In this document: positions 26,915 to 36,006 of the stretch, piece by piece
Layout of the letters: each line of letters starts with the position of its first letter
Numbering within the stretch: position 1 is the stretch's first letter
Source: Parvibaculaceae bacterium Mf 1.05b.01
GTDB lineage: Bacteria; Pseudomonadota; Alphaproteobacteria; Parvibaculales; Parvibaculaceae
Length of the DNA stretch: 64,000 nucleotides
Assembly: GCA_000509225.1 (NCBI GenBank)
Contig: BAOK01000001.1
Span: forward strand, 186,001 to 250,000
Direction of reading: 5' to 3'
Notes under the pieces: model-generated
The model's database searches: none
What the model was told of the DNA's origin: nothing
Seen by the model: the letters and a program-made list of their open reading frames with translations, nothing else
Program-made: the position numbers and the translations under genes

Positions 26915-28729
26915 TTGTCGCAGGCCACAGATGGGGACGCTTTGGCTCAGGATACTGATACTGAATTGACGTTGCTAGATAGTGCGACGCTGGAGCGTCA
27001 GCAGGCTCGACTGCTCTATGAGCGCGCGCGTTCATCTGCCATCGCAGTTTTCATGATTGTGTCCGTCTACTGCGCCATGCTGACATTCACGGTTCCTTTG
27101 TCTGGCGTCGCGATGTGGTTTTGTGCCTCGGTGGTTATGATTGCCGTAACGCTGATACAGCCAGCCTGCTTCCGAGCCACCGGCATCACGCTTGAGAATG
27201 CGCGCGATTACCTTTGGTGGCATACGCTTATCTCGAGTGTCACCGGCGTCACGTGGGGTCTGGGCAGTGTTTTTCTAACCAATGTAGATGATGTGCTCAG
27301 TGTCTTTACGACAAGCATGATGGTGCTCGGTATCACGTTGGGGGGCGTCTCGCCTCAATCTGCCTACCGTCGTTCTTATGTCGGCCTCGCAACTTTTGTG
27401 ATGCTGCCTTACGGCTTCTACATTTTGCTCACTGCGCCATGGCCCGTGTCGGCGACCGGAGCCGGTGTACTGTTGGGCTATGCCTTTTTCATGTCGTCCA
27501 GCGCGCGGGTTGAACTTGCGACGCGTGACGCAATTGCTGTCCGCCAGAACAAATCTCTTTTAGAACAGCTGCGTGTTCAGCGTGATGAGTTCCAAAAGGT
27601 CAGTGATGATAAGACAAGGTTTTTGGCGGCTACCAGTCATGATCTGGCACAACCACTACACGCTCAAGGCTTCTTTCTGGCGGCGCTCAAAGACAAACTA
27701 ACAGAGCCGGCTCAATTTGAGTTGCTGGCAAAAATCGAAGATAGCTGGCGCGGTCTTGGCAATCTTCTTGACGGGTTGGTTGACGTCTCGCGCCTAGATG
27801 CCGGAGCAATCGTTGCCGATCAGCGAACCCTTGACCTTGGTCTGTTTGCGGGGCGGATTGCTGGCGAGTTCACGGCTGTTGCCGATGAAAAAGGAGTCGA
27901 TCTCATAATTGATTGCGGATCAGTCTTCGCTCAGACCGACCCCATCTTGTTTGCACGAATTATTCGAAACCTTTTGTCGAACGCTATCAAGTTCACAGAC
28001 CCCGGCGGTCGTGTCGAAGTGTCTGTCAACGCGCAACCTGAAATGATTGAGGTGCGGATCTCTGACACAGGTTGTGGCATCCCTTTGGACAAGCAGGACC
28101 TCGTTTTTGATGAGTATGTGCAACTTGGGAATAGGGAGCGGAACCGGGAGAAGGGGCTCGGCCTGGGGTTGTCAATTGTTCGCAGACTGGCAAGTCTACT
28201 GAAGATAGATCTGTCTCTTGTTTCAAGTTTGGGTGAGGGGACAGATTTTCGCCTGGGAGTCCCTGTAGCAAATCTGGTTCAGTGTGGGGAGGTCGGCCGC
28301 GAAGAGCAACGGAGAGACCGGGTTCTTGTGGCAAGTGATCTTTGTATTCTGATTGTTGATGATGAAGATGCTATTCGATCAGGCATGACGACGCTCCTCT
28401 CTAGCTGGGGATGCCAGGTGCTCTCAGCAGGCAGTGGCGAGGATGCGATTGGTCTCTTGACTCATGATCAGGCAACGCCCGATGTTCTTCTTATTGATCG
28501 TCGTCTGGGCGGCACAGAAACCGGCATGGATGTTGTCGAACGCGTTCGCGATGAACTTAACGAAGACATTCCTGTTGTTCTTATGACCGGCGACATTGCT
28601 GCTGCACCGGAAGACTTTGCGATACCGGGTCTCAAGCTGCTCCATAAGCCAGTTGAACCGTCCATGGTTCAGAGCCTCCTGGCTGAGATTGCTGAACGCA
28701 AAACGTACGCTAACCGCGACGCTTTTTAA
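26915..28729 (+). CDS. Hybrid histidine kinase with C-terminal receiver
   Basis: A 604-residue sensor: about six membrane segments in residues 40-195 with little periplasmic sequence, a coiled linker, HisKA with the phospho-accepting His in FLAATSHDLAQPLHA (His242), an ATPase domain (RNLLSNAIKF, DTGCGI, GLGLGLSIV) and a receiver near 470-585 (CILIVDDEDA, LLIDRRLGG). The stimulus is unknown. The TTG start at 26915 has AGGA before it, but the best ribosome site (GGAGG, 26886-26890) serves another frame, so the start is uncertain. It converges with a NarL-type regulator, a likely but unproven partner. Confidence 0.88.
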   Translation: MSQATDGDALAQDTDTELTLLDSATLERQQARLLYERARSSAIAVFMIVSVYCAMLTFTVPLSGVAMWFCASVVMIAVTLIQPACFRATGITLENARDYLWWHTLISSVTGVTWGLGSVFLTNVDDVLSVFTTSMMVLGITLGGVSPQSAYRRSYVGLATFVMLPYGFYILLTAPWPVSATGAGVLLGYAFFMSSSARVELATRDAIAVRQNKSLLEQLRVQRDEFQKVSDDKTRFLAATSHDLAQPLHAQGFFLAALKDKLTEPAQFELLAKIEDSWRGLGNLLDGLVDVSRLDAGAIVADQRTLDLGLFAGRIAGEFTAVADEKGVDLIIDCGSVFAQTDPILFARIIRNLLSNAIKFTDPGGRVEVSVNAQPEMIEVRISDTGCGIPLDKQDLVFDEYVQLGNRERNREKGLGLGLSIVRRLASLLKIDLSLVSSLGEGTDFRLGVPVANLVQCGEVGREEQRRDRVLVASDLCILIVDDEDAIRSGMTTLLSSWGCQVLSAGSGEDAIGLLTHDQATPDVLLIDRRLGGTETGMDVVERVRDELNEDIPVVLMTGDIAAAPEDFAIPGLKLLHKPVEPSMVQSLLAEIAERKTYANRDAF

Positions 28730-28742
28730 CTATAAAGATCGT

Positions 28743-29405
28743 CTATTCCAGGAGTCCAAGTGTTTGTGCTTTGCTGACACAGGCGGTGCGCCGCGTCACA
28801 TTCAGCTGTCGGAATATCTGTTTAACGTGAGTCTTGACGGTATTCTCACTGATGGCGAGCACATCTGAGATGCGTTTGTTCGAGTATCCCTCAGCGACGA
28901 GCTTGAGCACTTCCATCTGACGAGGCCCAATCAGGGGCTCGCCTTCGGGAGGCAGTTGCGCATTCACCGCTTGTGGTGACGTTGAGCTTGCTTCCATCAC
29001 GGTCCACAATTCCGGTGGTAAAAATACCTCGCCTTTCAGTGCTGTCGAAATTCCCTGGCCAAGAACTTTAGTCGGTGCAGACTTTGGAACAAAACCCATC
29101 GCGCCGTTTTGCAGAACCTTTTCAACAGGTGGCAATGTGTCAATTCCAGACACAATCAGAACAGGAATCTGACATTGGCGCGCCTTCAATGCGAGGATGA
29201 GCGCGATCCCATTCATTTCCTCCATGACAAAATCAGAAACGATGAGGTCGAAGGTTCGGCCATTCTCAATCTCAGAAATTGTCTCACGCGGAGACGCATA
29301 GCTCTCACAGACATAGTCCGGACTAAGGGAGTTGATGACTTCTCTCAGACCGTCCAAGAACATGCGATGGTCGTCGATGAGCGCTATGTTGATTTTTTTT
29401 GACAT
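28743..29405 (-). CDS. NarL/LuxR-family response regulator
   Basis: A 220-residue regulator: receiver domain with DD at 11-12, phospho-acceptor Asp58 (LIVSDFVMEEMNG) and late Lys (FVPKSA), then a LuxR-type helix-turn-helix near 155-215 (GPRQMEVLKLVAEGYSNKRISDVLAISENTVKTHV). Its start codon overlaps the stop of the oxygenase-like gene by one base, so it is the third gene of an operon with that gene and the lipoprotein hydrolase. It ends 13 bases from the end of the hybrid kinase gene on the other strand, which may signal to it. Confidence 0.92.
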   Translation of the reverse strand: MSKKINIALIDDHRMFLDGLREVINSLSPDYVCESYASPRETISEIENGRTFDLIVSDFVMEEMNGIALILALKARQCQIPVLIVSGIDTLPPVEKVLQNGAMGFVPKSAPTKVLGQGISTALKGEVFLPPELWTVMEASSTSPQAVNAQLPPEGEPLIGPRQMEVLKLVAEGYSNKRISDVLAISENTVKTHVKQIFRQLNVTRRTACVSKAQTLGLLE

Positions 29406-30049
29406 TAACTGGCGGCAGGTTTTTCTGAAGATGTTTTTTCGACGAACATGTTGAAGCTTATCGAGATTCTATCTGAGCTGCTATTGTTTGCGCCAACAGC
29501 ATGTTGAAGCCATGCAGGAAAAATGACCAAGCTTCCTTCTTCGCATTCATATTCAACGCTCTGGCTGTTCAGAAGGGTTCTGCTCTTCAGCGGAAGCGCC
29601 TGCATTGCGCGCTCCCGTACCGGGTCGTAGAACTCTATGTCTCCGGCGCCCGGGGGCAGCGTGACGTAATATGCGCCTGAAAGAAATGCATTTGGATGAA
29701 TATGTGCGCGGTTGTAGTCGCCGGGACCGTTTCGGTTCGCCCACATCTCCGCAAACTTCAGGTGGTGCCCGTTAAAGTCAAAACCCAGTGACTCGGCGCA
29801 CTGAGCGCAAGCGGTGCCGATGATGCGTCTGATTTCCGCAAAGTCTTCGTTGAAGTGTAGATCAGCGGCGCTGTGCCACCCACCTACATTGGACCGCTTG
29901 ATTGAAGACCCGCCTGTCTCGAGGGCTGCGATTTGCGTCCGAAGATTTTCGTTTATTCGCTCATGGTCGACCACGGTGCGCAACCAGATAGGCACGGAGA
30001 AAAGCATCTCCGGTACAAAAGTGTTTTGGGGTTCGCTTGAGCCAGTCAC
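29405..30049 (-). CDS. Putative 2OG-Fe(II) oxygenase (TIGR02466-like)
   Basis: The 214-residue protein resembles the TIGR02466 group of putative 2-oxoglutarate/iron oxygenases: HIHPNAFLSGAYYV (116-129), DIEFYDP (137-143), and EGSLVIFPAWLQHAVGANN with His183, followed by RISISFN (Arg194), which fits the distal His and the 2OG-binding Arg. No substrate is known for the group. It has no signal peptide and is probably cytoplasmic. It overlaps the hydrolase gene before it by four bases (ATGA) and the regulator after it by one. Confidence 0.8.
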   Translation of the reverse strand: MTGSSEPQNTFVPEMLFSVPIWLRTVVDHERINENLRTQIAALETGGSSIKRSNVGGWHSAADLHFNEDFAEIRRIIGTACAQCAESLGFDFNGHHLKFAEMWANRNGPGDYNRAHIHPNAFLSGAYYVTLPPGAGDIEFYDPVRERAMQALPLKSRTLLNSQSVEYECEEGSLVIFPAWLQHAVGANNSSSDRISISFNMFVEKTSSEKPAAS

Positions 30050-30903
30050 TGTCCGTATGCCTTGCAGGTTGGGGTGATGTCAGCTGGATTGGGGACAATG
30101 TCGGTCCAGCCCGACCAATGATCCGCCGACGCTTTTATGATCATGGTGCACTGGTCGTGTGCCAGGGCATGTTGGTATGCCAGAACCAGCTGGAGCGGGA
30201 CGACTTGATCATTGTCGCCTGCAAAATGGGTTTGCGGAACGCCGGAGAGAATGTGGGCTTGGTCTATTGGGTTCAGCGAGCCCGTCATCGGAGAGACATT
30301 GTGGAACTCAGAGAATGCGGCAATATCCAGGGGTGCTGCTAGTGTCACAAATCCCGACACATCTGATCTTCTTGCGGCGAGCAGGGCGGCGAGGGTACCG
30401 CCGCCTGAATACCCAATAAGCACAAGGCGGTTGGCCTTATATTCGGTCTTCAGATGGTCAATCGCCTGATTGAGCGAGGACACAACCGCTTCGCTATATC
30501 TCTCGTTCGTCCAGAGGCTCTCCTGGCAATTGCGGCTTCTCGCGCCGACAAATTGGCATGGGCGGGCCAAATAGATCAGGTTGAGTTGTTTGCTGGCCGC
30601 GACGAGCGACAAAACTGTTTGTGTGATGGGTGTTGGATCAGACGATGGCCTGTCTCTTCTCTCCCATGCAAATCCGTCCCCTTCGATAAAGACACGGAGC
30701 TCTTGCCTCGGTGTTTTGTCTCGGGGGGCGTAGCTGCGCAGGTCGAAGGACTGTGTTGCAAGCGTCCGTTCTTCGTAGGTTGCAGGAACGATTGATGTTG
30801 CTCCCAATTGACGCGCTTTCAGGTCAGGCGTACTGCAGCCATTAACGCTCAGCGTGATGAGTGCTGCCAAAGGCCAGAAAAACGTTGCTAACTTCAGTTT
30901 CAT
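30046..30903 (-). CDS. Alpha/beta-hydrolase lipoprotein
   Basis: A 285-residue protein with a lipoprotein signal (hydrophobic 5-20, lipobox LSVNGCS, Cys23). The mature part looks like an alpha/beta hydrolase: LRVFIEGDGFAWERRD near 70-85, the nucleophile elbow GYSGGG near 165, an acid in FAGDNDQVVPL and a likely catalytic His in ASADHWSG. Natural substrate unknown; esterase activity on a cell-envelope or external substrate is inferred. It is the first gene of the operon with the oxygenase-like and regulator genes. Confidence 0.8.
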   Translation of the reverse strand: MKLKLATFFWPLAALITLSVNGCSTPDLKARQLGATSIVPATYEERTLATQSFDLRSYAPRDKTPRQELRVFIEGDGFAWERRDRPSSDPTPITQTVLSLVAASKQLNLIYLARPCQFVGARSRNCQESLWTNERYSEAVVSSLNQAIDHLKTEYKANRLVLIGYSGGGTLAALLAARRSDVSGFVTLAAPLDIAAFSEFHNVSPMTGSLNPIDQAHILSGVPQTHFAGDNDQVVPLQLVLAYQHALAHDQCTMIIKASADHWSGWTDIVPNPADITPTCKAYGQ

Positions 30904-31050
30904 TTTGTTTAGTCATTCTCCGTTGAGGCAATGATGATGACTGTCTTTCCGGAATTTTCCAAATGCTGATAAATGCAGTGAGACTGCACCTCAAAGGTGT
31001 ATAGAGTTTTTCGGCCACGGTAAGAAGCAATAGGGACAGCGACAATACAG

Positions 31051-32145
31051 ATGGAAGACCAACAGGAAGCACCACCCGCTGAGGCACCTCAAGAGCAGCC
31101 GGGCACACAGATTTCGTGTTCAGGAGGTTTCGCCGACTGGTTGAGAGACCAGAATGTAAGTTTCGGTCTGACCTCCTATCAGTCGGGGCGTCTTTACCTT
31201 GTGGGACATCAGCCAGGCGGTGTTTTGAGCTTTCACGAAAGACATTTTACGCGTGCGATGGGCGTCGCGGCGAGCCGCGACCGTCTGCTGTTGGCCAATC
31301 AGTTTCAGATTTGGCGTTTGGAGAACATTCTGGCGCCCGGCCAGGAGGTGGATGGGTTTGACGCGAATTACGTGCCGCGAAATGCGCAGACGACCGGCGA
31401 TCTTGATGCACACGATGTTGGCGTTGAAGCGTCTGGCCGCGTCATTTTCGTCAATACAAAATATTCCTGCCTCGCAACACCAAGTGTCACGCATAGCTTC
31501 AAACCAATCTGGAAGCCGCACTTTATTTCTCGTCTTGCGCCTGAAGACCGTTGTCATCTGAATGGACTGGCGATGCATGAGGGCGAAGCCCGCTACGTGA
31601 CAGCCGTGTGCAAGAGCGACGTGGTGAGTGGCTGGCGCGACCGGCGCGCCGAAGGCGGGTGTATCATCGACGTGAAGTCGAATGAATTTGTTACTCAGAA
31701 GCTTTCCATGCCGCACTCACCGCGCATGCATGACGGGCGGTTGTGGGTCCTCGATTCCGGGCGCGGGCGGCTGTGTGTCGTGAACGAGGAGGATGGTTCG
31801 ACAGAAACCGTCGCCTTCCTACCTGGCTTCCTGCGCGGGCTTGCGTTCCATGGACCATTTGCCTTTGTCGGCATGTCGTTGCCTCGAGACGGAAGTTTCT
31901 CCGGTCTGGAGCTGGACGGTGAACTGGAAAAGCGGGATGCCGATCCCTGGTGTGGTGTGCAGGTTATCGATACGAGAAGCGGCGATGTTGTGCATTGGGT
32001 GCGTCTTGTGGGCGAAATCCGCGAGCTGTTTGATGTGTTTGCCTTGCCAGGCGTGAAAACCCCTATGGCACTGGGGCTTATGGACCCCAATCTTCAATCC
32101 ATGATCACAATTGAGGATTGGGACGAGGCGGACCGTCCATCTTAA
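31051..32145 (+). CDS. TIGR03032-like beta-propeller protein
   Basis: The 364-residue protein resembles the TIGR03032 family of unknown function: GLTSYQSGRLYLVG near 40, LDAHDVGVEASGRVIFVNTKYSCLA, WKPHFISRLAPEDRCHLNGLAM and PHSPRMHDGRLWVLDSGRG. Repeated strand patterns suggest a beta-propeller. There is no signal peptide, and the first 25 residues are Pro/Glu rich. It is divergent from the hydrolase operon across 147 bases with no recognised element. No reaction is known to me. Confidence 0.75.
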   Translation: MEDQQEAPPAEAPQEQPGTQISCSGGFADWLRDQNVSFGLTSYQSGRLYLVGHQPGGVLSFHERHFTRAMGVAASRDRLLLANQFQIWRLENILAPGQEVDGFDANYVPRNAQTTGDLDAHDVGVEASGRVIFVNTKYSCLATPSVTHSFKPIWKPHFISRLAPEDRCHLNGLAMHEGEARYVTAVCKSDVVSGWRDRRAEGGCIIDVKSNEFVTQKLSMPHSPRMHDGRLWVLDSGRGRLCVVNEEDGSTETVAFLPGFLRGLAFHGPFAFVGMSLPRDGSFSGLELDGELEKRDADPWCGVQVIDTRSGDVVHWVRLVGEIRELFDVFALPGVKTPMALGLMDPNLQSMITIEDWDEADRPS

Positions 32146-32209
32146 CCATCTTCATGATGATCTTCTGATTTTCTAGATCTCGAAAACCCCATAAGTCTGC
32201 CGTTTTTGG

Positions 32210-32243
32210 GGTCGCTCACCCTTTTGGGTGAGTGACCGTTTTG
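32210..32243 (+). terminator. Rho-independent terminator after the TIGR03032-like gene
   Basis: A 12-base stem (GGTCGCTCACCC with GGGTGAGTGACC, one G-T pair) and a TTTT loop are followed by GTTTT. It lies 65 bases beyond the stop at 32145 and 100 bases before the autotransporter gene. Confidence 0.75.
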
Positions 32244-32346
32244 CCGAAACTCCTTACTCATTTCTTAATGCGACGCGTGGGAGCAGATCCTGCGGTTAGC
32301 GCCGAGTTTTGTATCGCCAGTTGGCGAAAAGGGTGGGGCGAAGACG

Positions 32347-35300
32347 ATGGTTTCGAAGAAAACAGACGGTTCGACTGAAGCGCGCACGATTTCGGAGAGG
32401 CTCAATCAGAGCGCTTACAGCTATTACAGCGCGACGACAATTGTGCCGTCAGGGGATCGATCAACCACGACGGGTCTGAAGCGCTTCTTCGCTGCAGCTT
32501 TGCTCTCTTCGAGCTCCATCATGGTGCTTTCGTCGCCAGCTTCGGCGGCATGTACGCCGGCCATGCCTGCGAACGGTACGACGGTAAATTGTACCGGGAT
32601 GACGACCGCCTCTCAGCGGTTCGCTGGGGATGACCTCACCATCATTGCCGATGAGAATTTCAATCAGGACACGTCGGGAAACACAATCGGTGTGCAGCGC
32701 GTTAATGCTGGTATTTATATCAGTGGCAGCGGCGGCACGATCCAGCATAGCGGTACGATCCGCACGGGTGAAATCCCTGAAGGGATGGGGACGTATGGTC
32801 GCCATAACGGTCTCTACATTATCGGCGGGACGGGCGATGTCTCGGCGGAAAACACAGCGACCGGGTCCATCACCACGACGGCGGTGAATAGTGCGGGTAT
32901 TCAGGTGTCGGCCACAACCGGCACATCGACGGCCATCAACCGTGGGACAGTTCAGACCGGCGCAACAGGCAGCTATGGTGTTGCGGCGTCCAACGCGAAT
33001 GCAGCGGTGAGCCGCAACTATGGGACTGTGACGACGACTGCCAATCAGTCCCACGGTGTTTACTCATTCTCCAATACGACGAGTGGGTCTGCCACATCCT
33101 CCAATGCCTCGGGTGCAACGATTAATGTTGGCGGCGACCTGACCGCCGGTGTGATCTCGATCGGCAAGATTGGCAATGCTGCCAGCAATGCCTCTAATGC
33201 CGGCACGATCAACGTCACTGGCGATAACGCGGCTGCTGGCGTTGCGGCGCTTGGCACTGACGGCGCTGCGACGGCGGGCAATACGGGGCAGATCACCCTG
33301 CAGTCGAACGTCGCAGATGGGGGAATGTTTGGCGGTTACACTCAAGACATCGGCGTGTTTGCCAGCTCCAATGGAACCGCGTCCGCGACAAATGGTATGG
33401 GCGGCACGATTACGGATAGCGGCCAGGGCAAGTCTTATGGCGTCTTCGCTACTGGGGCAGCCGTTGACCCATTCTACGGCGGTATGGCGATGCTGGTCGG
33501 AGCTGGTGGTGATGCCAACGCCACGAATGACGGGACGATTACGCTTACAGGAGATCGCAGCATTGGTATGGGCGCGACAGCCTTTGGAGGCACGTCCACC
33601 GCTACGAATAATGGCTCGATCACCGTTGCCGGGGATTATGCTTTTGGTATCACGACGCGTGCTAACACGACTAATGTGAACAATACAGGTACCGTGTCGG
33701 TTACTGGCATGAGCACCTATGGTGTCTTCGCGGCCTCCACCACTGTACGGACCACCAATGTCACTAATTCCGGCACCATTACGCAGTCTGGTGCTTCCAA
33801 CGCTTGGCCAAGATATGGCACTGCCGGGGTGCTCGCCTCTGGTCCGACGATCAATATCACCAATACATCGACGGGGACGATTACCGGCACCGAGGCGTCA
33901 ATTCGCATTGGCAGCGCGGGTTCGGTCACCATCGTGAATGATGGAACACTGAATGGCGGTATTCTCAGTGGTGGACGACGGATGGCGCCTGTGACAGGGA
34001 TTCCGTTTTCGCTAACAAATACAGGAACGATCAACGGGGTCGTCAAGCCAGGCAGCAGCTTCTCAACGACCATTACGAACAATGGCGGCACCATCGGGGA
34101 TGGGACCTATGCAGCCCATACAGGAACGCGGGATGATGTCGTTACGATCACCGGGAGTGGTAATGTAATCAACGGGGCCTTCCGCGATGATGGCGGTACA
34201 GGTGTTGGCAATAACGTCATCAATTTCAATCAAAGCGATACACTCACGCTCAACGGAGCAAGCCGTGGCTATGCTTTCTTTGGGTTTGAAACAGCGAACT
34301 TTAACAGCGGCACAACGGTCATCGCGCAGGAGCGCGGTATTGGGACGAGCCGATATATGGGGACGTCCCAAGTCAACATCAACGCAGGTGCAACGCTCAG
34401 CACGACATCGCGCGTACTCGGCATAAACACCAATCAGCTGACGATATCTGGCCGGGGGGTTACGCGAGGAACACTACATGCGCCCGCCGGATCAAAAATC
34501 GAAGTGACGAATGGTAACACCACATTTAACGCCGGTGGCCGCTTCCGGGTTGGTGTGGCATCGGACACGAGTGCGGGTTATCTCGATGGCCGTCAGGGTA
34601 CGATCACATTTAACGCAGGCTCCGAGATCTATGCGGATGTGACACGGGGTGTTGAGCTCACCGATGGTGGCGCCATCAAGATCGCAGGTGTGGTCAGTGG
34701 TGAAGGCAGCATTGTCGATAATAATGTCGGTGGGACGTCCGTCTATGACAATACGGTGCTCTTCAGCTTTACCTCTGAAGTGCGCACCAATAGCAAGCTC
34801 TTCCTGATCACGAAGCGGGAGCTTCGCGCACGCACGGCAACCGAGAACCAGGGTGGCCGCACCAATGCTGAAGTCATTGCGGACGCCATTGATGAGTTCA
34901 TCGACAACGCGCCGTCAGACAATCCGATTGTGACCTTCCTCGCGCAGTTCCCGGTAGAGCAGCAGGAAGCTCAGCTGGCCAAGCTGGTGGAAGACAGTCT
35001 GCCGTCTGAGAGCGGGGCGACAGGCTCCAGCACGGTTGTGTCAACGGATATGGTGCTCGATCTCATCATGGACCGCCTGAGTGGCGGCGGCTTCACGGTT
35101 GTGGATAGTGGCGAACGCCGGACCGGCGTGGCTGCTGGTGAGCAGTTCCTCGGCGGTGCCGGGAACTGGGCGCTCTGGGGCCGGGCAGGGGCAAGCTTTG
35201 CTGAGTTTGAACCCTCGGGTGTGAACGGTTTTGAGTCAGACACCTATGCCGTCTCTCTGGGGATGGACGGGGATGTGGCTGAGAACCTGCGCATGGGTCT

Positions 35301-35976
35301 TGCGGTCTTCTACTCCGATACCAAGGTCGATGAGATCGGCACAGGTGCCAACAGCAATCAGGACATTGAAGGCTATGGGGTGCTGCTCTACGGCACGTAC
35401 CGCCCGGAAGACTTCTATGTAAATGCGACCCTTGGCTATGGCATGAACGAGTATGACAGCAGGCGCTCCGCGGCTGGTGGCATCAACACGGCCAATTATG
35501 ACGGCACCCAGTTCATGGCGCGCGCTGAAGTCGGCAAGGTCTTTACGGAAGGGGCCTGGGACCTCAGCCCTCATGTGGGTCTTCGCTTCAATAAGGTGGA
35601 CATTGATGGCTACACGGAGACAGGCATCCTGCCGACGACTGTAGGAAGCCAGAGCCTGACGTCTATGCGAGGTGTGCTGGGTCTCAGCGGTCGTTACACC
35701 CATACGCTTGAAGATGGCGCGAAGCTCATTCCTGAAGCCTATGTGCGCGGTCTGCAGGAGCTTGCCGATCCAAATGAAGCGATTACCGGCACGGTTGTGG
35801 GCGGGGGCACCTTTGTCAGCCAGACGGCGGAGCGGGACAAGTTCTCCTATGCGGCAGGCGCCGGGGTGACTTACGAGATGGATGACCAGTTCTCGGTTCG
35901 CTTCCTCTATGACGGGGAATTCCAGACCGACTATCAGGAGCACTCCATCACCGCTGCGATCAGATATCAGTTCTAA
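32347..35976 (+). CDS. Autotransporter (type Va) with repetitive passenger
   Basis: A 1209-residue surface protein. The signal peptide is preceded by an unusually long N-region: hydrophobic core at about 46-62, cleavage after SPASA, residue 67. The passenger (70 to about 850) is a run of short imperfect repeats rich in Gly, Thr, Asn and Ser (NTGTINV-, NNGTITL-, NSGTITQ-type), as expected of a beta-helix. The last 280 residues form the autotransporter barrel (NWALWGRAGASFAEFEP ... ITAAIRYQF) ending in Phe. Adhesion is the common role but the ligand cannot be told. It lies in its own transcription unit. Confidence 0.9.
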   Translation: MVSKKTDGSTEARTISERLNQSAYSYYSATTIVPSGDRSTTTGLKRFFAAALLSSSSIMVLSSPASAACTPAMPANGTTVNCTGMTTASQRFAGDDLTIIADENFNQDTSGNTIGVQRVNAGIYISGSGGTIQHSGTIRTGEIPEGMGTYGRHNGLYIIGGTGDVSAENTATGSITTTAVNSAGIQVSATTGTSTAINRGTVQTGATGSYGVAASNANAAVSRNYGTVTTTANQSHGVYSFSNTTSGSATSSNASGATINVGGDLTAGVISIGKIGNAASNASNAGTINVTGDNAAAGVAALGTDGAATAGNTGQITLQSNVADGGMFGGYTQDIGVFASSNGTASATNGMGGTITDSGQGKSYGVFATGAAVDPFYGGMAMLVGAGGDANATNDGTITLTGDRSIGMGATAFGGTSTATNNGSITVAGDYAFGITTRANTTNVNNTGTVSVTGMSTYGVFAASTTVRTTNVTNSGTITQSGASNAWPRYGTAGVLASGPTINITNTSTGTITGTEASIRIGSAGSVTIVNDGTLNGGILSGGRRMAPVTGIPFSLTNTGTINGVVKPGSSFSTTITNNGGTIGDGTYAAHTGTRDDVVTITGSGNVINGAFRDDGGTGVGNNVINFNQSDTLTLNGASRGYAFFGFETANFNSGTTVIAQERGIGTSRYMGTSQVNINAGATLSTTSRVLGINTNQLTISGRGVTRGTLHAPAGSKIEVTNGNTTFNAGGRFRVGVASDTSAGYLDGRQGTITFNAGSEIYADVTRGVELTDGGAIKIAGVVSGEGSIVDNNVGGTSVYDNTVLFSFTSEVRTNSKLFLITKRELRARTATENQGGRTNAEVIADAIDEFIDNAPSDNPIVTFLAQFPVEQQEAQLAKLVEDSLPSESGATGSSTVVSTDMVLDLIMDRLSGGGFTVVDSGERRTGVAAGEQFLGGAGNWALWGRAGASFAEFEPSGVNGFESDTYAVSLGMDGDVAENLRMGLAVFYSDTKVDEIGTGANSNQDIEGYGVLLYGTYRPEDFYVNATLGYGMNEYDSRRSAAGGINTANYDGTQFMARAEVGKVFTEGAWDLSPHVGLRFNKVDIDGYTETGILPTTVGSQSLTSMRGVLGLSGRYTHTLEDGAKLIPEAYVRGLQELADPNEAITGTVVGGGTFVSQTAERDKFSYAAGAGVTYEMDDQFSVRFLYDGEFQTDYQEHSITAAIRYQF

Positions 35977-36006
35977 GAGCGCAGTCCCTGCACCAGTCTG
36001 ATTGGC

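Noticed and set aside
35236-35943. 235-codon - strand frame under the autotransporter barrel
   Set aside because: Antisense of conserved barrel strands; no ribosome site or family match.
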